Part shown: in pieces, positions 20,371-26,384 of the stretch
How the letters are laid out: each line of letters begins with the position of its first letter
Numbering within the stretch: position 1 is the stretch's first letter
DNA from: a virus
Virus record (IMG/VR): IMGVR_UViG_3300034092_001398
Coordinates: 1 to 26,384 of that record
Direction: 5' to 3' (one strand)
Length of the DNA: 26,384 nucleotides
Made by a program: the position numbers and the translations under genes
Notes under the pieces: model-generated
The model's database searches: none
What the model was told of the DNA's origin: nothing
Seen by the model: the letters and a program-made list of their open reading frames with translations, nothing else

Positions 20371-22139
20371 GCGTCCACCTCGTCCAGATTGGTTTCGATG
20401 GTTCCATCGCTTGCGTCGGCGATGAGTGCGTCGATGTTGGCTTGAGATAGACCAAGCGTTGACAGCAGCACCGACGCCTTGGTCGAGGTGATCGAGCCAT
20501 CAACTAAGCCAGATAGAACGTCTTCGATGGCCTTGCCGTTTCGCTTCCATTGCAGGCGAGACAGACCAGCCATTTCGCCCGTACCGACTGCGGCTGGCTG
20601 CTCGGCCGGCGGTGCCGTAGCTGCAATCTGCATCTCTTCAGGAGTCAGCAGCCCGAGTTGCTTGCGTAGCCGTTCTTCCTTGGCTCGCTGATAGAAGACA
20701 GCTCGATACGAGCGACCGCGGCTACCCAGTTCCGTCTGGTAGTCCGACATGAACGTCTTGATAGATTGCTCGGCTGAAGCTTGTTCCGATTGCGGATCGA
20801 CCCATTCCCACTCGGGAGTCTGCCACTCGACCGGAGCGTACTTGCGACGATCCTCTAGCAACTCAGCGGAAGTCGGAAACTCTTCCATCCCAGAGATTGC
20901 CGCAGCATCACAGAACGCATCCCAGATGGGTTGGCACATGTGATTGAGCAGATACCGCTGCCACCGACGAAAGCGGCGACGGTCTTCTAGCTGGGAGGTT
21001 CGCGAGGAAGAGTAGTTGGTTTTGCTGTAGTCACGAGCGACGATCTCATAGCTAAGCCCAGTACCAACCGCGATGCCTCGAAGCATCAGGCTGATCCACG
21101 GTTCGCTGGCCGAGTTTGGCCGGCCTGGGTTGGCCGACTCAATTGACTCGTTCGGCCGTAGCCGCATTACCATCCCGGGCTGTAGGTACTCGTAGGCGTT
21201 GCCGTCAGTGTCGACGGTGTCTTGATCGTTTGGGGCAAGCAGGCTGCCGATTGGCGTTTCACTCTTGATGGCGACTGTGAAGCACGAGGCAACAGCCGAA
21301 GCTTGCAGCTCGTTGTCAACGTATACGCCCAGGTCTCGCAGCCAAGAGAGAACTGGAGCAAACCAGCTAATCCCGCGAGTCTGTCCGATGCGGTCTCGGC
21401 GGAAGAGGTGCAGCACCTCGCTTGCGGGAATCCGCTCGGCGGTCCGGTGGACGCTGTAAATGCCGTTGGGATGGTCTGGATAGAGCCAGTAGGCAATGGG
21501 CTTGCCGAGGTCGTCCACCTCGACGCCGCGGATGATGCGGTTGCCAGTTTCGCGGCTAACGCGAGCATGATAGGTGTCCTTGTCGCCGGCGAGCCGGTCG
21601 GCTTCGATAAGCTCAAGAGCCAATGGTACTGGCCGAAGAATCCCGCGATGGGTTTTGCTCGGCGTGCGTACCAGGCGGATAAGGACTTCGCCAGCCTCGA
21701 CAATTTCACGTTGGCAAATCGACTGGATCTCATCGAACGTGTATTGCCCGTTGATGTCGCAGACTTCGCACCATTCCCGCCAGGCCTTGTCGCGAGCCTC
21801 GTTGGTGTCCTCGATGTCGTCGCCTTCGGGAGTCTCATAGGTTGACTGGGCTTTGATCCCGCAGCCAACGACGCTCGAAACGATGGTATCGACGACGCCC
21901 CAGGCATAGCTGTTGTTTCGCACCAGCTCGCGAGCCCAAGCACGCATCGAGTCGGCACCAAACGGGCCCAGCAATTCCTGGTCTGCCGATTGATTCTTCG
22001 GCTTGCGGTTGGCGGTCAGCCGGTTTGGCTCGGCTCCTTGATAGCTACGGGCAATCCGCCGAGCTTGCATCCTGCGAAGCTTGGCAGCCGGAGCAAAGAC
22101 GCCGATAAAGTTGTCGAGAACTTCGCCGATGCCAATCAT
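20367..22139 (-). CDS. Lambda-type portal protein
   Basis: A 590-residue portal of the lambda gpB family. Twelve copies form the ring at one capsid vertex through which DNA enters and leaves. Signature stretches are an N-terminal RSYQGAEPNRLTANRKPKNQ, RAWARELVRNNSYAWGVVDT with IVSSVVGCGIKAQ, LRLVRTPSKT-like strand, LALELIEADRLA, GVEVDDLGKPIAYWLYPDHP, HLFRRDRIGQTRGISWFAPV, and SYEIVARDYSKTNYSSSRTS. These are all standard for the family. The start overlaps the gpW-like gene by 4 nt (ATGA), the end overlaps the capsid fusion. The length is slightly above the usual 500 to 550. Confidence 0.95.
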   Translation of the reverse strand: MIGIGEVLDNFIGVFAPAAKLRRMQARRIARSYQGAEPNRLTANRKPKNQSADQELLGPFGADSMRAWARELVRNNSYAWGVVDTIVSSVVGCGIKAQSTYETPEGDDIEDTNEARDKAWREWCEVCDINGQYTFDEIQSICQREIVEAGEVLIRLVRTPSKTHRGILRPVPLALELIEADRLAGDKDTYHARVSRETGNRIIRGVEVDDLGKPIAYWLYPDHPNGIYSVHRTAERIPASEVLHLFRRDRIGQTRGISWFAPVLSWLRDLGVYVDNELQASAVASCFTVAIKSETPIGSLLAPNDQDTVDTDGNAYEYLQPGMVMRLRPNESIESANPGRPNSASEPWISLMLRGIAVGTGLSYEIVARDYSKTNYSSSRTSQLEDRRRFRRWQRYLLNHMCQPIWDAFCDAAAISGMEEFPTSAELLEDRRKYAPVEWQTPEWEWVDPQSEQASAEQSIKTFMSDYQTELGSRGRSYRAVFYQRAKEERLRKQLGLLTPEEMQIAATAPPAEQPAAVGTGEMAGLSRLQWKRNGKAIEDVLSGLVDGSITSTKASVLLSTLGLSQANIDALIADASDGTIETNLDEVDA

Positions 22140-22351
22140 GCGGATGGTTTTCCCATCTTGGCAAGGCGGAAAGCACCGCTGCCGTTCTCGCGTTGAACGG
22201 CAAAGAGAAGCTGATTGCGTTGCTCGAAAAGCGTGTTTAGATCGAGCTTCGTTACGCTGCGGCTGCCAATGTTGTAAGACGAAGCACCGCCGGTAAGGAG
22301 TGCTTCGATTGCCGCGTCAATCTGTGCTAGAAGATCTGCTGCCGATGCCAT
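22136..22351 (-). CDS. gpW-like head-tail connector
   Basis: A 71-residue protein starting MASAADLLAQIDAAIEALLT. It has the features of the lambda gpW group: a first helix, GGASSYNIGSRSVTKLDL (hairpin), and a second helix (TLFEQRNQLLFAVQREN). In lambda, gpW is required to complete heads for tail joining. The location just before the portal is usual. I start at the ATG at 22351; the frame is open to a TTG at 22378. No clear ribosome binding site is visible for either, so a short or leaderless transcript from the promoter-like region upstream is possible. Confidence 0.85.
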   Translation of the reverse strand: MASAADLLAQIDAAIEALLTGGASSYNIGSRSVTKLDLNTLFEQRNQLLFAVQRENGSGAFRLAKMGKPSA

Positions 22352-22380
22352 GCCATCAAGATGGCAAGCACATGTCAATT

Positions 22381-22411
22381 ACTATACAGCTATTTACAAT
22401 TGCAATTGTAA
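22381..22411 (-). promoter_or_regulatory. Promoter-like box with 18-bp perfect palindrome
   Basis: TTACAATTG followed by CAATTGTAA (22394..22411) is a perfect 18-bp inverted repeat with no spacer. It is followed on the minus strand by TATAGT (22386..22381), which resembles a -10 box. The best -35 (TTACAA) is the palindrome's own end, at a long 19-base spacing. A regulator-bound promoter in front of the connector, portal and capsid genes is possible. Confidence 0.4.
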
Positions 22412-22423
22412 CGGACGAAAAAA

Positions 22424-22663
22424 CTACGGGCCTTCTTGTGCCCAGGTGTTGCCGCAAAAGCCGCACTTGCAATATCGAACCTTGCCGTGTTTGGCGTAGA
22501 CGCGGGAATAGTTTGTTCGCGGTGGTCGATTGGCTGCACACATGGAGCAGTCCCGAGGGACGAACTCGCGAGGCTTTGGCTCGTCAATCAGACGAACGTC
22601 CGGCGTTGGCTCAAGCCGTGTCTCCATTGGGATCTGTAACCGATGTTCTCGCTTCCTCTTTGC
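22424..22663 (-). CDS. Small zinc-ribbon protein, 79 aa
   Basis: A 79-residue protein starting MAKRKREHRLQIPMETRLEP. It has DCSMCAANRPP (Cys-x2-Cys) and then RYCKCGFCGNTW (Cys-x-Cys-x2-Cys), so a zinc ribbon is likely. It is common for small Zn proteins to sit between large terminase and the connector. It starts 8 nt after the large terminase stop; an in-frame ATG at 22678 overlaps that stop and is the alternative. No function can be given beyond a possible nucleic-acid or assembly role. Confidence 0.75.
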   Translation of the reverse strand, partial: AKRKREHRLQIPMETRLEPTPDVRLIDEPKPREFVPRDCSMCAANRPPRTNYSRVYAKHGKVRYCKCGFCGNTWAQEGP

Positions 22664-22671
22664 CATTGTTT

Positions 22672-24891
22672 TCACCATCTTCGCTTGGGAATCCACCCTC
22701 CTGGACGAGAACGAAACTTGCCGTGCTGCCTTTGCTGCACTGGCTTAGGCTTTGGCTTTGGTTTGTCGCTGAGCTGTTGCGGCGATAGCTCAACCTCCGA
22801 GGGAGCAATCAGTTTGATCCCGCAAACCTCAGAACATGCGGCGGCCATGTACGTCGCGTCGAGCCAGTGGTTGTTTTCCGACTTGACGTTCCAAAACGTC
22901 TTGGCCCCTTTGCCTTCCTTGAATGAGGTAACTAGCTCTTCGGCCGCGATGTGATGAGCATAGGCTTGGTGCTTCTGGTTCCCGTCTAGCTCAAACAGCG
23001 ACAGCGAGCCACGCCGCAGCATGTTTTGTTCGTCAAACGTCGGCGTCAAATATCGTTCGTGCACCCATTGCTTCCAATAATTGGTATCAAGCTCGTATAG
23101 CCAAAGTCCTTGAGAATCCAACCTAGAAGCGTGCAGGTTGCTTCCAGCTAGCACGGAAGACGACGAGGTTTTCTTCGGGTAGTACGGGGCAAACCCTTTT
23201 GACGGGTGGAATGGCGATCGAACCTGCCGGCAAAACTCATAGGCGGCATTGGTGAACGTCCCAGAGTCAACTAGAGCGAAGTCTATCTGTCGACGCTCGC
23301 CGGCCTGGTCGATGTACTCTTTGGCCAAAATAGCGTCTCGCCATTCCAGCAAAGCACGGTAGATCATCGGTTCGCTGCCTTCATGATCCATCGATGTATC
23401 GGTACCAGTAACCTCGGCAACTCCGTAATCGATCACAGCACCGCCGGCACCATTCCACCAGGCACAGACGACCCAGTGACAACGATACTTCCCGAGGTCG
23501 ATAGCCGCGGTAATCGCTGCCGTATTCAACGGGCACATCTTTCTAGGCAGTCCGTTGACTCGGCTGGTAATGATCGCTGCGGTGAGCCCAGCTCCGACCG
23601 GGCCCGCCTCCTCCGGCGGGTCGTTGTCAATTTCTGTCGCAACCGCTTTTTCACCAAAATCGGCCACGCGGTTAAAGTACGCTTGAACGGCCGATAGTTC
23701 GATCGGTTCACCATCCGCGTGCAACCTCTTGTCGTAAGATTGTGCATTGGAGACGACGCAGCCATCTTCGATGTTGCTTTTAAGGTCTCGCCAGAATCGA
23801 AACGCTTCCCGGGCATCAGGGTCTTTCTCGGATCGGTTTTGACGCATCTCGATATATTGCTGAACCAAGTCCATGCGGTCGGGTCGCTTGACCATTTTTC
23901 GGTAGCGTCTTCCCTTCCAAGATGGCTTCAGCTTTGGGTCGGTGTACCGATAGGCGATGCACTTGCGGTTTTGGGTCGTGCACAGCATGACGCGGGAAAT
24001 GCGGACGCCGCTCGGGCCGAGCCCTGCGATGTCTTGCTCAATCACCTCCTCGTTCTTGGCAATCAGCGTATCGGATGCCGCTGCTTCTCGGTCTTCGATG
24101 TCGTCGATGATTGCGATGGTTGGTCGTTGGTCACGATAGTTGGTGCCGCGGATCGGTCCGTCAACGCCGAGCGAGGCAATGATCTGGCCTCGGCTTACTG
24201 GCTCGCTGTTCTTCGGCCAGTCTGCCGGCAACTGCCATCGTTCAACCTTCGGGAATATGAGGTGATCGGAAGCTAGCTCGATGTTCGTAAGCTGTCCACG
24301 GACTGTCTGCATGCGGGCTCGGCTGCTCCATCCGCCGACGGCTTTGAACAGTACTCCGACCTCGGGAAAGTCTGCGATCAGCAGTTCGGATTGCTGTAGC
24401 TTTTCCTTGATTCCTTTTAGCTCGTTCTGGGCTTTGCTTTGCGACTTGCCAATAACGATCGGGAATTTCGAAAGGCCGGTGATTGCCAGCCACAATGCGA
24501 CGAACAGAGCCAGGCGAGTTTTGCCTTCTCCGCGAGGCCCGGCGATCGCCTGGTCTCCGCCAAACATCGCGGCATTGATGATTGACTGAATCATGTCTGC
24601 ACGGTCAGCCGTGAACTTTTCATAGAACACGTCGGCGAAGTACGTCTCGAGGAAAAGTTGACAATCCGCCAAACAGGCCAAACGACGGTCGATGGACTGC
24701 GGGCACGGGATGGCGATGTCTCGCTCAGCCGCCCGCTTCTTCGCCATCATAATTCGCTGGCGAGTCCGCTCGTCCATCTTGGGCTTCGATGGCTGGGATT
24801 GCAATTCCACTGGCAGACGCGAGCCTAGCAAGCTCTTCAGCTCCGAGGTGCTTAGCGAAGTCAACCAGTCTTCCACGTTGTTGATGCTCAT
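22672..24891 (-). CDS. terL: Terminase large subunit
   Basis: A 739-residue DNA-packaging motor. The ATPase has Walker A GPRGEGKT (118 to 125) and Walker B TIAIIDDIED (IIDDIED 261 to 267). The nuclease part has TAAIDLGK (Asp about 465) and FALVDSG (Asp542), consistent with an RNase H-like active site. It also has motif-like RVMLCTTQNRK (about 300). The C-terminus is basic (PKPKPKPVQQRQH, RRW). The N-terminal start at 24891 lies inside the small terminase gene (overlap 167 nt) and is preceded directly by GGAGG; the alternative ATG at 24777 has no site. The start region can fold, see 24880..24905. Confidence 0.93.
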   Translation of the reverse strand: MSINNVEDWLTSLSTSELKSLLGSRLPVELQSQPSKPKMDERTRQRIMMAKKRAAERDIAIPCPQSIDRRLACLADCQLFLETYFADVFYEKFTADRADMIQSIINAAMFGGDQAIAGPRGEGKTRLALFVALWLAITGLSKFPIVIGKSQSKAQNELKGIKEKLQQSELLIADFPEVGVLFKAVGGWSSRARMQTVRGQLTNIELASDHLIFPKVERWQLPADWPKNSEPVSRGQIIASLGVDGPIRGTNYRDQRPTIAIIDDIEDREAAASDTLIAKNEEVIEQDIAGLGPSGVRISRVMLCTTQNRKCIAYRYTDPKLKPSWKGRRYRKMVKRPDRMDLVQQYIEMRQNRSEKDPDAREAFRFWRDLKSNIEDGCVVSNAQSYDKRLHADGEPIELSAVQAYFNRVADFGEKAVATEIDNDPPEEAGPVGAGLTAAIITSRVNGLPRKMCPLNTAAITAAIDLGKYRCHWVVCAWWNGAGGAVIDYGVAEVTGTDTSMDHEGSEPMIYRALLEWRDAILAKEYIDQAGERRQIDFALVDSGTFTNAAYEFCRQVRSPFHPSKGFAPYYPKKTSSSSVLAGSNLHASRLDSQGLWLYELDTNYWKQWVHERYLTPTFDEQNMLRRGSLSLFELDGNQKHQAYAHHIAAEELVTSFKEGKGAKTFWNVKSENNHWLDATYMAAACSEVCGIKLIAPSEVELSPQQLSDKPKPKPKPVQQRQHGKFRSRPGGWIPKRRW

Positions 24892-25096
24892 CCTCCTGTA
24901 TCAACCGCTCTTCTTCCAGGTTGATCTGGTCTGCGTGCAAAAGTGCTTTGGCCGCTGATGTCCTTTCTCGCGGCGAAGCTGTGCGATCTGCAACAATCAG
25001 CAACAGACTTGCAATGATCTTTTCGCGGTACTCTGCTTTGATTGGCCATCGTTCTCGCAATGCTCGCTCCATCAAACGCGTATCGCGGACACTCAT
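24725..25096 (-). CDS. terS: Terminase small subunit candidate
   Basis: A 123-residue helical protein starting MSVRDTRLMERALRERWPIK, directly before the large terminase and overlapping it by 167 nt in another frame. The sequence (YREKIIASLLLIVADRTASP, REERTSAAKALLHADQINLE-like helices) resembles the helical small subunits that bind DNA for packaging, but the resemblance is loose. The start overlaps the stop of mom (ATGA, 25096..25093). The C-terminal part, GGRADSPANYDGEEAGG-like, is likely unstructured. The call relies mainly on position. Confidence 0.7.
   Translation of the reverse strand: MSVRDTRLMERALRERWPIKAEYREKIIASLLLIVADRTASPRERTSAAKALLHADQINLEEERLIQEDEHQQRGRLVDFAKHLGAEELARLASASGIAIPAIEAQDGRADSPANYDGEEAGG
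24880..24905 (-). promoter_or_regulatory. Hairpin over terL start with ACAGGA motif
   Basis: GTTGAT (24905..24900) and ATCAAC (24885..24880) pair, with the loop ACAGGAGGATGAGC carrying the Shine-Dalgarno sequence and the ATG of terL. The loop has ACA-GGA and a second GGA next to it, close to the CsrA-preferred ACARGGAUG. The stem is only 6 bp. Confidence 0.4.
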
Positions 25097-25800
25097 TTAA
25101 TATCTAAAGCGTTACGGTCGGAATTGCACCGCCCCTTCCCGACTGGAATGCCGGGCGTGCCGCTTTCAGCACTTGTAACGCGTTTTGGGTATGGTTTGCG
25201 TAGTGGCTCGATTCGCTTTCGCATTTCGTCATCTAATGGCATTAGATAGCGGTGTTTTATCGCTGCCACTACTCTTTCGGCATTTTTGTCAACGTGCTTC
25301 TTTAGCCACGGTATTGACTGTCCGCCTTTTCCGTATCTGCTGTGCAACGTCTTTGGGTGTTCAATCTTTCCATTAACTCGGTATCCGTGCGTTGCAACTG
25401 TTCCGTCGTAAATCCAATTGGTTGCCTGATAAATGCCGCCATGATGGCCTTGTGATGAATCCGCAAACGATATCACTAACCGAATATCTGGGCATTGTTT
25501 TTTCAAAAACTTTAACGCAATCGACAAAATGCGTGATGTTGAAACAGTATGCTTTGACAATGCTACTCTCGTTAGTTCGCAAACGCCGGTGATCGGTAAT
25601 TGGAACCGTTTACCGTATTCTGGCGTTGCACCTTGGCCGAACAACACAACGCCGATAAACTTTTCACTTTCCCATGCCCCAACTTTCAATCGCTTAAACG
25701 ATGGCAAACAACCGCTGTAATGCCAATTCTTGCAGGCATACTTAGCTGCCTCATGCGTTGCCCAATCAATTCGCAAATCAGATTTGCTCACGACAATCAA
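25093..25800 (-). CDS. mom: Mom-family DNA adenine-modifying protein
   Basis: A 235-residue protein of the Mom family (GNAT-like fold). Phage Mu Mom converts adenine in phage DNA to an acetamido-type base and protects it from restriction enzymes. The family pattern is evident: CKNWHYSGCLPSFKRLKVG, EKFIGVVLFGQGATPEYG, CELTRVALSKHTVSTSRILS, LRLVISFADSSQGHHGGIYQ-like (IRLVISFADSSQGHHGGIYQ here) and TNWIYDGTVATHGYRVNGK. The start codon is a TTG (25800) or possibly GTG (25791). AGGA is close before the TTG. Both starts lie in a small hairpin and overlap the 3' end of the upstream gene. The last bases overlap the small terminase start. Confidence 0.9.
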   Translation of the reverse strand: MIVVSKSDLRIDWATHEAAKYACKNWHYSGCLPSFKRLKVGAWESEKFIGVVLFGQGATPEYGKRFQLPITGVCELTRVALSKHTVSTSRILSIALKFLKKQCPDIRLVISFADSSQGHHGGIYQATNWIYDGTVATHGYRVNGKIEHPKTLHSRYGKGGQSIPWLKKHVDKNAERVVAAIKHRYLMPLDDEMRKRIEPLRKPYPKRVTSAESGTPGIPVGKGRCNSDRNALDIK

Positions 25801-26281
25801 ATTCCTGTCGACAATGAGGACAAGTCACAATCTTGGGTTCTAGTTGGTCAAGCTGCCCTTGGTCATCTTCAGACCCAGGCTCAAAATCTGCTAGCATCGC
25901 TTCAATTTCTTCAACAGAAAAACCTGCCGCAGTCGCTAGGTCTTCATCATCTGCCAGCAAGCCGTTTAACTGGGCCGCCAGAACGTCGGAATCCCATTCA
26001 GCTAGTTCAGCTGTCCGGTTGTCTGCGATAGCGTAGGCAACAGCGTCTGACCCATTTAACTCGGTGATGACAACATCTATAGAATCCCAGCCAAGCTGCT
26101 TCGCTGCCTCAAGAGTTCCGTTGCCAGCTCTGACAATGCCATTCCTGTCGATAACGATGGGCTTTTGCTGACCAAACCTCCTCAGGCTGGCGATGATTGC
26201 CTGGATGTTTCGATCATTGTGCTTCCTCGCATTTGCTGGGTCGTTGGAAAGCTCAGAAACAGACCGCTGCTCAATCTTCAA
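25778..26281 (-). CDS. ParB-domain protein with zinc-ribbon-like tail
   Basis: A 167-residue protein. The N-terminal half is a ParB/Srx-like nuclease-type domain (VSELSNDPANARKHND, FGQQKPIVIDRNGIVRAGNG, TLEAAKQLGWDSIDVVI, AVAYAIADNRTAELAEWD). The usual GHRR box is replaced by RAGNGTLEA, as in phage versions. A middle acidic part follows, and the end is CPHCRQEFDC, a Cys-x2-Cys...Cys zinc-knuckle-like motif. The start is TTG, placed by a strong GAGGTG site. The last 23 nt overlap mom. By place it may help in DNA modification or packaging, or regulate mom as Com does in Mu; that is a guess. Confidence 0.85.
   Translation of the reverse strand: MKIEQRSVSELSNDPANARKHNDRNIQAIIASLRRFGQQKPIVIDRNGIVRAGNGTLEAAKQLGWDSIDVVITELNGSDAVAYAIADNRTAELAEWDSDVLAAQLNGLLADDEDLATAAGFSVEEIEAMLADFEPGSEDDQGQLDQLEPKIVTCPHCRQEFDCREQI
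25791..25810 (-). promoter_or_regulatory. Hairpin over the mom start codon
   Basis: CGACA (25810..25806) pairs with TGTCG (25795..25791). The 10-base loop GGAATTTGAT contains the GGA of the ribosome binding site and the TTG start of mom. It includes ACAGGA across stem and loop. The alternative GTG start is in the 3' stem. The hairpin is made from the zinc-motif codons of the upstream gene. Confidence 0.45.
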
Positions 26282-26361
26282 TGATCACCTCTCAAGTTAA
26301 TGGAAAATGGCCCCCTTACCCCCAGGCCAATTATTGCTATGAACGGACTAACTTTTTTTTG

Positions 26362-26383
26362 AAAAAGACGGCCTTTTCGCCGC
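26362..26383 (-). terminator. Terminator-like hairpin at the right edge
   Basis: On the minus strand GCGGC, loop GAAAAG, GCCGT, then C and TTTTT. The 5-bp stem has one G-T pair and is cut close to the edge of the window. It probably ends a gene lying to the right. The 78 nt between it and the ParB-domain gene hold a C-rich stretch and no other gene. Confidence 0.4.
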
Positions 26384-26384
26384 A

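Noticed and set aside
22355-22378. TTGACA on the minus strand as a -35 box for the connector gene
   Set aside because: The matching -10 would overlap the start codon and is poor (TGGCAT).
1-26384. Many plus-strand frames of 60 to 200 codons opposite structural genes
   Set aside because: They are antisense shadows of well-supported genes, with biased composition and no ribosome binding sites.
1-26384. CRISPR arrays, insertion sequences, rRNA genes
   Set aside because: No regularly spaced repeats, transposase-like genes or terminal inverted repeats were seen.

Overview
The window is most of a tailed-phage (siphovirus-type) genome or prophage. Nearly all genes lie on the minus strand, so transcription mostly runs from high to low coordinates. 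Phage identity rests on recognisable terminase, lambda-type portal, protease-capsid, tail tube, tape measure and RecT/exonuclease genes. The host is not certain. A phage-carried CsrA, the Cys-rich small proteins and the moderate-to-high GC would fit a planctomycete (Pirellula-like) host, but that is inference from general resemblance. No integrase, repressor, lysis or DNA polymerase gene is visible, so the window is incomplete at one or both ends.

Right half (26.3 to 9.1 kb, minus strand), the packaging and structural block. It begins with a ParB-domain protein ending in a zinc-ribbon-like tail, then a Mom-family DNA-modification protein, the small and large terminase subunits, a small Zn-ribbon protein, a gpW-like connector, the portal, and a 740-residue protease/scaffold/major-capsid fusion. 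A strong terminator follows. Next come a beta-rich virion protein, head-tail joining and tail-terminator candidates, a gpZ-like protein, the tail tube, a G/GT chaperone pair joined by a -1 frameshift at A AAA AAG, the tape measure, and a set of tail-tip or fibre candidates including a protein with 33 cysteines.

Centre (9.1 to 7.0 kb). A short plus-strand operon of five small genes converges on the end of the tail operon. Two of its genes are preceded by the same hairpin plus T-run. Facing away from it are an excisionase-like HTH gene, a 28-residue membrane peptide and a 111-nt tRNA-like RNA (acceptor stem and T-arm, but no D-arm).

Left part (7.0 to 0 kb, minus strand), the early block. A tightly overlapping run of small genes leads to csrA, then a PD-(D/E)XK exonuclease, a SNF2-like helicase, a beta-class DNA methyltransferase, RecT and small accessory proteins. 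The last gene runs off the left edge.

The most interesting thread is post-transcriptional control. The phage encodes CsrA with the RNA-binding arginine intact, and ACA-GGA motifs occur in the csrA leader and inside hairpin loops that contain the start codons of mom and terL. The mom start hairpin overlaps the zinc-ribbon codons of the gene before it. This parallels com/mom of phage Mu, where a zinc protein opens a hairpin over the mom start. The regulatory links are inference; the motifs, overlaps and pairings are in the sequence.
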